A stretch of DNA of 64,000 bases, taken from contig JAZLAW010000016.1 of assembly GCA_045613385.1 (NCBI GenBank), positions 1-64,000 of the forward strand, read 5' to 3'. Numbering within the stretch: position 1 is the first letter of the stretch; each line of letters begins with the position of its first letter. The DNA is from SIG565 sp045613385 (GTDB lineage: Bacteria; Bacillota; Clostridia; Oscillospirales; Acutalibacteraceae). Shown piece after piece: positions 27,524 through 35,615 of this stretch. Position numbers and translations under genes: made by a program. The notes under the pieces are model-generated. The model made no database searches. It saw only the letters and a list, made by a program, of their open reading frames with translations, and was not told the origin of the DNA.

Positions 27524-27557
27524 AGGGTTTCGATATACCTAAGTGTATCGAAACCCT
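27524..27557 (-). terminator. Terminator after cdaR
   Basis: AGGGTTTCGATA and its complement around a short interrupted middle (12+ bp stem), followed on the minus strand by TTTGTTAC. It lies 12 bp past the cdaR stop. Confidence 0.65.
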
Positions 27558-27568
27558 GATAATAAATT

Positions 27569-28840
27569 TTACTTGATGCTTACCGATGCCTCATAAGTGC
27601 CTACCTGCCATAATACTTTGCCTGAACGTGAAACTATCGTTACAGGTAAAATATACTCTCCCTTTATCCTGTCAGAAACATCAATTTTTGCATAAAGGTC
27701 ATCTGCCGTGAGTTTATTGATTACAGATTTCGGTCCGCAAATTTTAACGTTTTTAATAGAACTGTTTAAAGTAACCGAAAGATTGCTCGAATTATTTTCA
27801 CCTATAACATCGGTTACTGTGAAAGATTTTTGAATAAATCCGGACAATTCAAAAGTCACCGTAATAGTTGTAGTATTATCCACACTTTCAACACCGCCAG
27901 AAAGCTCCAATGGCATTTCTACACTTTTATTTGTATTGGAAATATCCATCAGATTTATTGGTGGAAGTTCTATCTTTTCAATAGCATTTATGGTTTCAGG
28001 CTCACCCATAATTTCAATTTCTGTATCAGATAATTCCCATTTGACCTGTTCTGAGAAACCGACAGGCGCATTTGTAAATGTTGCAACTACCGGAACTGTC
28101 TTTTTCTTATAAACTATTTTTGATACCTTCACATTTGATGTGCCTAAACTATACAGTGCATTGTCAAGTTTCGCACCATTCTCATCAAAAAGCACAATCT
28201 GTGCTTCATAACTCGTAGTCTTAGCTATGTTTTCACTCTGGTCTACGAGCGCAACCACACGTTTTATCTTATCAACTTCGGTTTTCGGTCCGGAAATTTT
28301 AATCTGGGAATCAACCGCATTATTAAATCTTAAACCACGGTCGATTAGTCCTGTGGCTGCAGCGGTCTCGGTAAGTTTTATGCCATCGGCTTCAATCTCA
28401 ACCGTATGAACAGCTTCGATTATATAATCAAACTTTGTTGTCATTTCCGATGGTGAAACACCCATAATTGAATATTCACTGCTCGAAGAATTTTTTGTTG
28501 CGTTAAGGGTTATGTTATACTGTCCCGGAACCACCACTGCATCTAATGTTGGGGATACTTTGATATCATCTGCGGTAAGACCGCTGACAATGTATGCCGG
28601 ACCCTTTACCCTTACATTTACGGTCTTCTCAAAAGCACCGCTTATTTCCTGCAAAACATTTTCCCCACCCTGTGCATTTGCGCTTACAGATATAGGAATA
28701 TTTGAAATAGTCCTTTCAATATTCGGTGTTTGGTTTAATACAACCGACAACCAGATAACAAAAGCAACTAATACCGAAAATATTGCAAGAAATTTTTTAT
28801 TTTCTGTTATGTTCTTAATTGAAAATTTATTACTTTTCAT
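27569..28840 (-). CDS. cdaR: CdaR, YbbR-domain regulator of diadenylate cyclase
   Basis: 423 residues. One N-terminal membrane anchor (about 12-33, FLAIFSVLVAFVIWLSVVL) is followed by four YbbR repeats outside the membrane. CdaR modulates the activity of CdaA. It follows cdaA by 17 bp. In many Bacillota glmM comes next; here a terminator does. Confidence 0.9.
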   Translation of the reverse strand: MKSNKFSIKNITENKKFLAIFSVLVAFVIWLSVVLNQTPNIERTISNIPISVSANAQGGENVLQEISGAFEKTVNVRVKGPAYIVSGLTADDIKVSPTLDAVVVPGQYNITLNATKNSSSSEYSIMGVSPSEMTTKFDYIIEAVHTVEIEADGIKLTETAAATGLIDRGLRFNNAVDSQIKISGPKTEVDKIKRVVALVDQSENIAKTTSYEAQIVLFDENGAKLDNALYSLGTSNVKVSKIVYKKKTVPVVATFTNAPVGFSEQVKWELSDTEIEIMGEPETINAIEKIELPPINLMDISNTNKSVEMPLELSGGVESVDNTTTITVTFELSGFIQKSFTVTDVIGENNSSNLSVTLNSSIKNVKICGPKSVINKLTADDLYAKIDVSDRIKGEYILPVTIVSRSGKVLWQVGTYEASVSIK

Positions 28841-28857
28841 TTTATTCTCCAGACAAA

Positions 28858-29730
28858 TTATTGTTTATCGGACTTTTTAAATGCTTTACTTAACCATTCT
28901 TTATAGAAATTGCCATCTTTTTCGGTTTCCTTAATTAACAGTTTACTTAATTCTTCTCTTAAAGAAATAGGATTATAATCTCTCTGTATAACACCGTTAT
29001 TTGCGATTGAGACTGTTCCGGTTTCTTCTGAAACGACAACCACAACTGCGTCGGATAACTCACTCATACCTATCGCCGCACGATGTCTTGTACCAAGTTG
29101 CGAACTGAGACCAACATTCGAAGTAAGAGGTAAAATACATCCCGCCGAAACGATTCTGTCACCACGTATAATCATTCCGCCATCGTGTAATGGTGACTTT
29201 GGATAAAACAGGTTTTGTACCAGTTCAGTGGATGCTATAGCATCTATCATAGTACCTGTATTGATTACTTCACCCAGCGGCGTTTTGCGTTCAAACACTA
29301 TAAGTGCGCCTGTCTTACTGTCGTGCATATTCGACACCGCTTTGCAGACATTTGCCACTAAAGTTTCTATACGTTCTCTTTCGCTGTCAACAAGCTGGTT
29401 TTTACCTATTTTTCTTAAATTACTTCTTCCCACCGATTCCAACGCGCGTCTGAGCTCGGGTTGAAAGATAATTACGGCTACAACCAATAAAGATTCGCCC
29501 ACCATAGTCAACAACCATTTTAAAGTGACCAAATCAAACCAGCTGGAAACCAGGAATATTACAAGCAGAACAAGCAGACCTTTTACGAGTTGTCCTGCAC
29601 GTGAATCGCGCAAAAATTTCATAGCCTGGTAGATAATATATGCTATTACAACAATGTCAATTATGTCGAAAACCCTTATATTTGACAACGCATATATCAT
29701 TCGGCTCCAAAATGCAGTTACACTTGCCAT
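28858..29730 (-). CDS. cdaA: Diadenylate cyclase CdaA
   Basis: 290 residues. Three N-terminal membrane helices (about 20-95) lead to a DAC domain with its two signature motifs: LHDGG (181-185; the usual third letter is A) and GTRHRAA (213-219). It makes c-di-AMP from two ATP; c-di-AMP controls potassium, osmotic balance and wall stability. The promoter 60 bp upstream is close to consensus. Confidence 0.96.
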   Translation of the reverse strand: MASVTAFWSRMIYALSNIRVFDIIDIVVIAYIIYQAMKFLRDSRAGQLVKGLLVLLVIFLVSSWFDLVTLKWLLTMVGESLLVVAVIIFQPELRRALESVGRSNLRKIGKNQLVDSERERIETLVANVCKAVSNMHDSKTGALIVFERKTPLGEVINTGTMIDAIASTELVQNLFYPKSPLHDGGMIIRGDRIVSAGCILPLTSNVGLSSQLGTRHRAAIGMSELSDAVVVVVSEETGTVSIANNGVIQRDYNPISLREELSKLLIKETEKDGNFYKEWLSKAFKKSDKQ

Positions 29731-29790
29731 TTAACACATTCCTTTACTTAAATTTTTGCATCTGTATCGCATAATAACCAATTCATATAT

Positions 29791-29819
29791 ATAATATCAT
29801 AATTATTTAGTAGTATCAA
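29791..29819 (-). promoter_or_regulatory. Promoter of cdaA-cdaR
   Basis: On the minus strand TTGATA (29814-29819), 17 bp, TATTAT (29791-29796). Confidence 0.65.
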
Positions 29820-29835
29820 CCGCTAAAAAGAAAAT

Positions 29836-30963
29836 TTATAAAAATTTTAGCACTTTAACCAAATAATCTACATCATTTTTTGTATTAAAAATCCCAGGGC
29901 TTACTCGTACCGTTCCTTCATTTATTGTACCGAGTTTAGTGTGTGCAGTCGGCGCACAGTGAAGTCCTGCCCTTACTGCGATATTCTTTTTGCCAAGTAA
30001 AGCCGCCGTATCTACACTCGGCAGTCCCTTGACGTTAAATGACAATACCGGAACTGATATATCTCTTTCGGGTAGTGGTGTATACAAAATAACTTTTTGG
30101 TTACTTTTAAGTTTATTATAAAGATATCTGATTAATTCCATTTCGTGATTATAAATATTCCTTATTCCGCGCCTATTTACAAAATCAACACCTGCGCCAA
30201 TTCCAAAAATGCCCGGAACATTAACGGTGCCGCTTTCCATTCTCTCAGGCATTTCCTGCGGTTGAGCAAAATCAAGAGAAGAAGTGCCTGTTCCGCCTTC
30301 AATCACCGTATTTTTTAGCGGCTTACGAGCTATTAAAATTCCTGTTCCCATAGGTGCATAAAGCCCTTTGTGTGATGCCACACACAAATAATCTATATTC
30401 ATTTTTTTCATATCTATATTTAACACGCCCGCACTCTGCGCCGCATCTACCGCAAATAAAACACCTGCTTTTTTACACATCTCACCTATTTTTTCTATTG
30501 GGTTGACAGCTCCCGTAACATTAGATGCATGAGTGCATATAACAAGTCTGGTATCAGGTCTTATTGCCCTTTTAAAACTGTCAAGTGTTTTATCAAAATC
30601 ACCGTAATAGGTTTTCGCTGTGCTAAAACTTATATTACCCGTGTCTGTCGCTTTTTTTAACGGACGCATCACTGCATTATGTTCAATATCACTTGTAACA
30701 ATATGCCCGGCATCAATTCCCTTGATAACGCAGTTTGCAGCGTGGGTACAATTAAGCGTAAACACCACATTTTCTTCACTATCAGCGCCAAAAAAATCTT
30801 TTATCTTTGTTCTGACAGAAAAAACCCCATATGCCGTATCCATAGCAGTTTTATAGCCGCTTCTTCCAGGATTGGCACTGTTGTGCATTAAGGCATTCCT
30901 TACAGCTTCAATTACACCGGACGGCTTTATTCCACTGGTCGCTGCGTTATCAAGATAAATCAT
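29836..30963 (-). CDS. Cysteine desulfurase-like class V aminotransferase
   Basis: 375 residues. PLP fold of the NifS/SufS type: start MIYLDNAATSGIKP, THASNVTGAVNPI, PLP lysine in CVASHKGLYAPMGTG, and the sulfur-carrying cysteine in RAGLHCAPTAHTKLGT. It should take sulfur (or selenium) from cysteine or selenocysteine to an acceptor. No iscU or sufU is nearby; instead a DUF3343 protein lies 25 bp upstream, a pairing that suggests a dedicated carrier. Confidence 0.88.
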   Translation of the reverse strand: MIYLDNAATSGIKPSGVIEAVRNALMHNSANPGRSGYKTAMDTAYGVFSVRTKIKDFFGADSEENVVFTLNCTHAANCVIKGIDAGHIVTSDIEHNAVMRPLKKATDTGNISFSTAKTYYGDFDKTLDSFKRAIRPDTRLVICTHASNVTGAVNPIEKIGEMCKKAGVLFAVDAAQSAGVLNIDMKKMNIDYLCVASHKGLYAPMGTGILIARKPLKNTVIEGGTGTSSLDFAQPQEMPERMESGTVNVPGIFGIGAGVDFVNRRGIRNIYNHEMELIRYLYNKLKSNQKVILYTPLPERDISVPVLSFNVKGLPSVDTAALLGKKNIAVRAGLHCAPTAHTKLGTINEGTVRVSPGIFNTKNDVDYLVKVLKFL

Positions 30964-30988
30964 AATAGTACTCCGTTCTGTTTTTTTA

Positions 30989-31204
30989 TTATAATTTTTT
31001 AACGTCGAGTACCTTTATTCCCGCCGAATTTAATTTTTCGGCTATCTTTTCTTTGATTCCTACGGCAACAATTCCGTAACCGCAGCCAATTCTATCTGCC
31101 GCAAAAGAGCGTTCAACATAAGCTTTTATACCGCTTTTCCGCAGCAAATCTCTACCGCGAGCGGCGTGGGTTACAGTGCCTGTGATAAAAAGATTTTTAT
31201 CCAT
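30989..31204 (-). CDS. DUF3343 protein, putative sulfur/selenium carrier
   Basis: 71 residues from the ATG at 31204; starts at 31207 or 31249 are possible and would add 1 or 15 residues. The conserved cysteine lies in RIGCGYGIVAVG, and the small fold ends with an amphipathic helix and strand (GIKVLDVKKL). DUF3343 proteins are predicted Se/S carriers with little experimental support. It directly precedes the cysteine desulfurase in the same orientation. Confidence 0.7.
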   Translation of the reverse strand: MDKNLFITGTVTHAARGRDLLRKSGIKAYVERSFAADRIGCGYGIVAVGIKEKIAEKLNSAGIKVLDVKKL

Positions 31205-31296
31205 CATTACACCGTCTGTAAAGTGTATTTGCATATATATCTTCGGCACAAGTACTTGTACAATACAGTTTATGTGTCAGTAGTTAAAATGACACA

Positions 31297-32334
31297 CTAA
31301 CTGATGATATCATCTCTATATAAATTAACTATAACGATTATGGTTAAAAGCGCCATTATCATCCCCAAAAAGCCAAATAATTTTAATAGCACAAACATTA
31401 AAACAAGACTTATAAATGGCGGTATACCTACATTTTTACCCACAAAACGCGGTTCAAGAATATGATGAATCGCCAGCGAACACAAATAGATAATTATTAA
31501 TCCCACACCCAAAAAAATATCACCCTTTATAAATTCTATAGCACACCAAGGGATAAGCACCGTTCCAACCCCTAAAACAGGCAAAATATCAACAAGCGCT
31601 ACCGCCACCGCTACTACGACGGCATTTTTTTGTCTCAAAAGCAATAAACCTACTGAGCAGATTAAGAAAATCATTAAAGAAATTATTGAATAACCTTTGA
31701 TAATTTTTAAAACACTATCGTTAATAACCTTTTTTACCGCCAAAATAAAATTTGTCTTACCGTTTGGCAATACAGATATAAAAAAATTTTTAAGCGGTTC
31801 ATACTCATTTGCAAAATAGCAACTCGAAACAACAGTAATGACTACACCAAACAATATTTTAGGAACCGATGCCGCAATCTTTGAAACCACACTTGTAAGA
31901 AAAGCACCTAATTTTGCAGGTATTTCTTTGGCAAATGAATCAACATATTCGATGGTGAATTCAGGTAAAAGGTTTTCATATTTTCGGAACATTGCAAATA
32001 CATTTTTCATACCACCCGATGCAAGACCAATTAATGAAGTAATACCTCCGTTTTTTTCAAACTGCTTTACCGCTAAAAAAAGTATCGAAATTATGATTAT
32101 AAAAAGCAAAACATAAAACAAAAAAACTAATATAACACTTACTGTTTTCGGTTTCATTTTTAATTTGCCCGCAACCAAATATGAAGGTTTCTGAACAGAA
32201 TAAACCAAAACAAAACTAATAATAAACGGTAATAAAAATCCCAGCGCATATTTAAATATAAAGTAAAATAACAAAACAGCAATAGCATAAAACAAAAATC
32301 TGATAATAAAGTTTTTCTTTCTGTCTATATCCAT
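31297..32334 (-). CDS. AI-2E/YtvI-type integral membrane protein
   Basis: 345 residues with about seven or eight hydrophobic segments in the pattern of the AI-2E (PerM) family: a pair near the N-terminus (about 12-55), one near 65-90, a soluble stretch, and a hydrophobic C-terminal half with PVLGVGTVLIPWCAIEFIKG and the HHILEPRFVGKNVGI block. In spore formers the closest relatives are the YtvI sporulation membrane proteins. Substrate is unknown. Confidence 0.8.
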   Translation of the reverse strand: MDIDRKKNFIIRFLFYAIAVLLFYFIFKYALGFLLPFIISFVLVYSVQKPSYLVAGKLKMKPKTVSVILVFLFYVLLFIIIISILFLAVKQFEKNGGITSLIGLASGGMKNVFAMFRKYENLLPEFTIEYVDSFAKEIPAKLGAFLTSVVSKIAASVPKILFGVVITVVSSCYFANEYEPLKNFFISVLPNGKTNFILAVKKVINDSVLKIIKGYSIISLMIFLICSVGLLLLRQKNAVVVAVAVALVDILPVLGVGTVLIPWCAIEFIKGDIFLGVGLIIIYLCSLAIHHILEPRFVGKNVGIPPFISLVLMFVLLKLFGFLGMIMALLTIIVIVNLYRDDIIS

Positions 32335-32388
32335 AACAAACCACCATTTTTAATATTTCCCTAAAAAAATATTTTTCAAAAAATACGA

Positions 32389-32417
32389 TTGAAAATGTTT
32401 GTAAAGTATGGTATATT
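32389..32417 (+). promoter_or_regulatory. Promoter of hom
   Basis: TTGAAA (32389-32394), 17 bp, TATATT (32412-32417), with the start codon 28 bp later behind AGGACGG. Confidence 0.7.
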
Positions 32418-32445
32418 ATAGAAAAAACATATAGGACGGTTAAAA

Positions 32446-33669
32446 ATGATTGATATTGCAATTATGGGCCACGGTGTTGTAGGCTCAGGTGTTGCTGAAG
32501 TGATTTTTTCACATAGTGATTCCATTAAAGCTAAAGCAAAAAATGAAATAAATATAAAATACATACTTGATTTACGCGATTTTCCAAATTTGCATTATTC
32601 CGACCGCTTTATCAAAGATTTTAATATTATTCTCAACGACCCCGATGTAAAGGTTGTTGCCGAAGTTATGGGTGGCGTCAACCCCGCGTTCGACTTTGTT
32701 AAAAATTGCCTTGAAAACGGCAAAAGTGTTGTTACTTCAAACAAAGAATTGGTTGCCGCAAAAGGTGCCGAGCTTTTAAAAATTGCCGGTGAAAACAACG
32801 TCAACTTCCTTTTTGAAGCAAGTGTTGGCGGTGGTATCCCGATACTGCGTCCTATGGCGCAGTGCCTTAATGCCAACGAAATTACAGAAATTTACGGTAT
32901 CCTTAACGGTACTACAAACTTCATACTTACAAAGATGGTTAAAGAAAACCTTTCGTTTGATACCGCTCTTAAAATGGCCCAGGATTTAGGATATGCCGAA
33001 CGTAATCCCGATGCCGATGTTCTCGGCTTTGATGCTTGTAGAAAAATCTGCATTCTTGCAGCGCTCGGTTTTGGGAAACACGTTTATCCTGAACAGGTAT
33101 CTACCGAAGGTATTACAGAAATAACACTTGAAGATGTTGACTATGCCGATAAATTGGGATATGTAATAAAATTAATAGGTAGTGCCAAAAGGCTTGATAA
33201 CGGCAAAATTTCCGCTGCGGTCTATCCTGCTCTCGTATCACGCGACAATATGCTATCCGGTGTAAACGATGTTTATAATGCAGTAAGCGTAAAAGGTGAT
33301 GCTGTTGATGATGTTATGTTCTATGGCCGTGGAGCCGGTAAATTCCCTACAGCCAGTGCAGTTGTTGCCGATATTATTGACTGTGTGAAACACCTACACG
33401 CGCGTAAGTATCTTTCGTGGGATGAAGGGTATATAGATTATGTGGAAAAATTAGAAAACACACCAACAAAGTTATTTGTACACCTTGAAAATTGTACAGA
33501 AATGACGTTAGATGAAATAAATACTATTTTTGGAAAGGTGCAGCTGCTCAATAACGGAATTGCTAAGGAAATAGTATTTATAACCAAAATGGATACCGAA
33601 AAAACACTCCGCGAAAAAATCGCGAAAATTGGCTCTGCAAACGTAAAATCGGTATTACACGTAATATAA
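32446..33669 (+). CDS. hom: Homoserine dehydrogenase
   Basis: 407 residues. It reduces aspartate semialdehyde to homoserine on the way to threonine and methionine. NAD(P) site IAIMGHGVVGSGVAEVI at the start, TSNKELVAAKG, the catalytic-region FEASVGGGIPILRP and NGTTNFILTKM, and a C-terminal ACT-type region (about 340-407) fit for feedback control. It is one of few plus-strand genes and stands alone, with its own promoter and terminator. Confidence 0.95.
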   Translation: MIDIAIMGHGVVGSGVAEVIFSHSDSIKAKAKNEINIKYILDLRDFPNLHYSDRFIKDFNIILNDPDVKVVAEVMGGVNPAFDFVKNCLENGKSVVTSNKELVAAKGAELLKIAGENNVNFLFEASVGGGIPILRPMAQCLNANEITEIYGILNGTTNFILTKMVKENLSFDTALKMAQDLGYAERNPDADVLGFDACRKICILAALGFGKHVYPEQVSTEGITEITLEDVDYADKLGYVIKLIGSAKRLDNGKISAAVYPALVSRDNMLSGVNDVYNAVSVKGDAVDDVMFYGRGAGKFPTASAVVADIIDCVKHLHARKYLSWDEGYIDYVEKLENTPTKLFVHLENCTEMTLDEINTIFGKVQLLNNGIAKEIVFITKMDTEKTLREKIAKIGSANVKSVLHVI

Positions 33670-33672
33670 GTC

Positions 33673-33706
33673 AAAACACCCGTATCAAGTGATACGGGTG
33701 TTTTTT
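33673..33706. terminator. Bidirectional terminator between hom and yunB
   Basis: A 15-bp perfect stem AAAACACCCGTATCA/TGATACGGGTGTTTT with a 2-nt loop and T-runs on both strands. It ends inside the yunB stop codon. Confidence 0.9.
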
Positions 33707-34409
33707 AGTTTGTTGCTCCAAAATCAAAAATATCATCAACTGTTCTTGATTCGCCATCGGCACCGTTATAATTTTCAAGTACATTTGTATACGCATCGGG
33801 AGTCAATCCCACAAGTACGGTTTGCGCGGCTATTATTGTTGTTTCGGTACTGAAACCTGCGTGATTCCAGGGTATAACAAGATTTCCGTTTATATTTACC
33901 TTTATAAGTATCTGGTGCAAAACCTGATTGATACCCGCAGAATAAAAATTGCTTTGGAAATCTGTAACAACATTAACCGATACCTGCATTTTAAAGTTTA
34001 TAGTTGGTCCAAAGCCTAAAGTATATTCACTACCCAAAAGGTTACCTAACGGGATGCCCACGATATAATCGGTATCTTTTGTGACAGCTTTTGATATTTC
34101 GGATGATATTTTACTTTTAAGCTGATTTATTTTTACAATATCTATTTCCAATGCAGTAATATTCTGTTGGTCGTTTTTCGTAAGTTTTACTATATCATTA
34201 TATGTAATTTCTTCATCATTCATTTGCTCACTTATTACCCTGTTAGCGATATTGAATGCTATCGTTTGCGCCGTATTTCTTGCCGTATTTACAATAATTC
34301 TTCGCACCGAAAAATATGAATATACCGATAGTAAAACTATGCAAAAGGCAATAAAAGCAGATATTAGTGGCACTACTTTGCTTTTTTTATTTCTTCTGTA
34401 GCGAGACAT
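33705..34409 (-). CDS. yunB: Sporulation protein YunB
   Basis: 234 residues from the ATG at 34409 (MSRYRRNKKSK). One N-terminal membrane helix (about 13-35) precedes a soluble domain with the family blocks YNDIVKLTKN, VGIPLGNLLGS and INQVLHQILIKVNINGNLVIPW. YunB is made in the mother cell in Bacillus under sigma-E and is needed for normal spores. The start follows directly on the T-run of a terminator hairpin whose 3' arm contains the only ribosome-site-like sequence. Confidence 0.88.
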   Translation of the reverse strand: MSRYRRNKKSKVVPLISAFIAFCIVLLSVYSYFSVRRIIVNTARNTAQTIAFNIANRVISEQMNDEEITYNDIVKLTKNDQQNITALEIDIVKINQLKSKISSEISKAVTKDTDYIVGIPLGNLLGSEYTLGFGPTINFKMQVSVNVVTDFQSNFYSAGINQVLHQILIKVNINGNLVIPWNHAGFSTETTIIAAQTVLVGLTPDAYTNVLENYNGADGESRTVDDIFDFGATN

Positions 34410-34415
34410 AAAAAA

Positions 34416-34453
34416 CACCCACTTCCCGTAATACATAATACGGAAAGTGGGTG
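34416..34453 (-). terminator. Terminator hairpin abutting yunB start
   Basis: A 15-bp stem (one mismatch) CACCCACTT.CCGTA, loop of 8 nt, and TTTTTT on the minus strand that runs straight into the yunB ATG. It ends the kinase-like gene upstream. The GGAAGTGGGTG arm is the only Shine-Dalgarno-like sequence before yunB, so the stem would also hide it. Confidence 0.75.
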
Positions 34454-34466
34454 TGATTTGTTAAAA

Positions 34467-35087
34467 CTATTTATTGTGATGCTCGGCAAAGAATTTTATT
34501 AATTGTGCGGCATTATCAAAACCAATGCGGCTGTCAAGACACAAATCATACATTGTGGCATTTCCCCATTTTAAATCTGAAAAATAGTTGTAATAATTTG
34601 CTCGTTTTTTGTCAGCTTTTCGAATTTCATCGGCCGCCTGAGCTCGTGTACATTCTTTAAAATCACAAACACGGTCAATTCTGCGCTCAATATCCGTATG
34701 AATGAACACCGATAAAACATTTTCGTAATCTCTCAATATACTGTTGGCGCAACGACCTACGAAAATACAAGATTCATTATCGGCAATTTTCTTAATAATA
34801 TCTGACTGTGCAGCAAAAACGCGGTCAATCAGGGGCATAGTTGGAGTACCCGCAAAAGTATGCTCAAACGAATATGCGCCGAGAGAAAGAGAATAAAGAA
34901 AACTATTGGTGGGATTTTCATCATAAGTATTCAATATTTCCTGGCTTATACCCGTCTCTTTAGATGCCAAATCAATAAGTTCCTTATCATACATCTTTAT
35001 GCCAAGAAGTTCGGATAATTCCCTAGCGATTTCGTGACCGCCACTTGCATACTGACGGCCGATAGTAATAATTAAATTGTCCTTCAC
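34467..35087 (-). CDS. Cytidylate kinase-like family protein
   Basis: About 206 residues from the GTG at 35087, which has AGGGGTGG upstream at proper spacing; 35096 is the other candidate. P-loop-type start LIITIGRQYASGGHEIARELSELLG, then CIFVGRCANSIL and VFIHTDIERRI. The family looks like cytidylate kinase but is usually not the true Cmk; the substrate is not established. Confidence 0.85.
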   Translation of the reverse strand: MKDNLIITIGRQYASGGHEIARELSELLGIKMYDKELIDLASKETGISQEILNTYDENPTNSFLYSLSLGAYSFEHTFAGTPTMPLIDRVFAAQSDIIKKIADNESCIFVGRCANSILRDYENVLSVFIHTDIERRIDRVCDFKECTRAQAADEIRKADKKRANYYNYFSDLKWGNATMYDLCLDSRIGFDNAAQLIKFFAEHHNK

Positions 35088-35133
35088 GCGTTCCACCCCT
35101 AATTAAAGCTAATAACTGTTTTTTCGCACTATT

Positions 35134-35162
35134 ATTATACAATAATTATGCGTTATTTTCAA
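35134..35162 (-). promoter_or_regulatory. Promoter of cytidylate kinase-like gene
   Basis: On the minus strand TTGAAA (35157-35162), 17 bp, TATAAT (35134-35139). It is back to back with the tRNA-Leu promoter. Confidence 0.75.
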
Positions 35163-35180
35163 CTAAAATCTTTAAATCTA

Positions 35181-35209
35181 TTGACTTTTTTCAGTATAAC
35201 AGTTAAAAT
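35181..35209 (+). promoter_or_regulatory. Promoter of the tRNA-Leu locus
   Basis: TTGACT (35181-35186), 17 bp, TAAAAT (35204-35209). The intact tRNA begins 190 bp later; a tRNA-Leu-like 5' end begins 22 bp later. Confidence 0.65.
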
Positions 35210-35231
35210 TATTTAGTAATATTAAATACAT

Positions 35232-35386
35232 GGGGCGCAGAGGAATTGGCAGCTTTTAAACCGAACGCTCACAGCGTGAGATGCAGTGAAGGTTTAAAAG
35301 GCGCAGCGGTCGAAATTTTTGGTCGCTCCAAGACCTAAAAAATTTCGGGCACCGCAAGAGTATCGCGGGGCGCGGCTGCCCTAACA
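35232..35386 (+). repeat. tRNA-Leu-like 5' fragment plus palindromic unit
   Basis: It begins GGGGCGCAGAGGAATTGGCAG, with the D-arm block AGGAATTGGCAG like the intact tRNA-Leu downstream (CGGAATTGGCAG). From 35252 the resemblance stops and two long inverted repeats follow: CTTTTAAACC/GGTTTAAAAG and CGAAATTTTTGGTC/GACC..AAATTTCG, plus an outer GGCAGC/GCTGCC pair. No protein is plausible. It would be transcribed ahead of tRNA-Leu. Confidence 0.5.
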
Positions 35387-35399
35387 AACAATTTAATAT

Positions 35400-35482
35400 G
35401 CGGGTGTGGCGGAATTGGCAGACGCGCTAGACTTAGGATCTAGTGTTTACACGTGCAGGTTCAAGTCCTGTCACCCGCACCA
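35400..35482 (+). tRNA. tRNA-Leu (anticodon TAG)
   Basis: 83 nt with encoded CCA. Acceptor stem GCGGGTG/CACCCGC, D-arm GGAATTGGCAGAC, anticodon loop CTTAGGA with TAG, a class II variable arm (TGTTTACACGTG) and T-arm AGGTTCAAGTCCT. Confidence 0.96.
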
Positions 35483-35548
35483 TCTTTTTGAAAGTACCTA
35501 TTTAATCAGGTGCTTTCTTTTTTTGTATAATTTTCAGACAACGGACAT

Positions 35549-35592
35549 AAAAACACCCCAGCATCTTAAGAATAAGTGTTGGAGTGTTTTTT
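35549..35592. terminator. Bidirectional terminator, tRNA-Leu and Pel operon
   Basis: AAAACACCCCAGCA pairs with TGTTGGAGTGTTTT (one mismatch, one wobble) and has T-runs on both strands. It ends tRNA-Leu from the left and the long c-di-GMP/Pel operon from the right. Confidence 0.75.
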
Positions 35593-35615
35593 ATATACTT
35601 ATAATTTCAAATTGA

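Noticed and set aside
31273..31296. TGTGTCA/TGACACA inverted repeat before the DUF3343 gene
   Set aside because: Only 7 bp with a 10-nt loop and no T-run on either strand; too weak to call a terminator or operator.
35406..35615. Plus-strand open frame of 69 codons
   Set aside because: It lies over tRNA-Leu and the following terminator, so its coding appearance is accidental.
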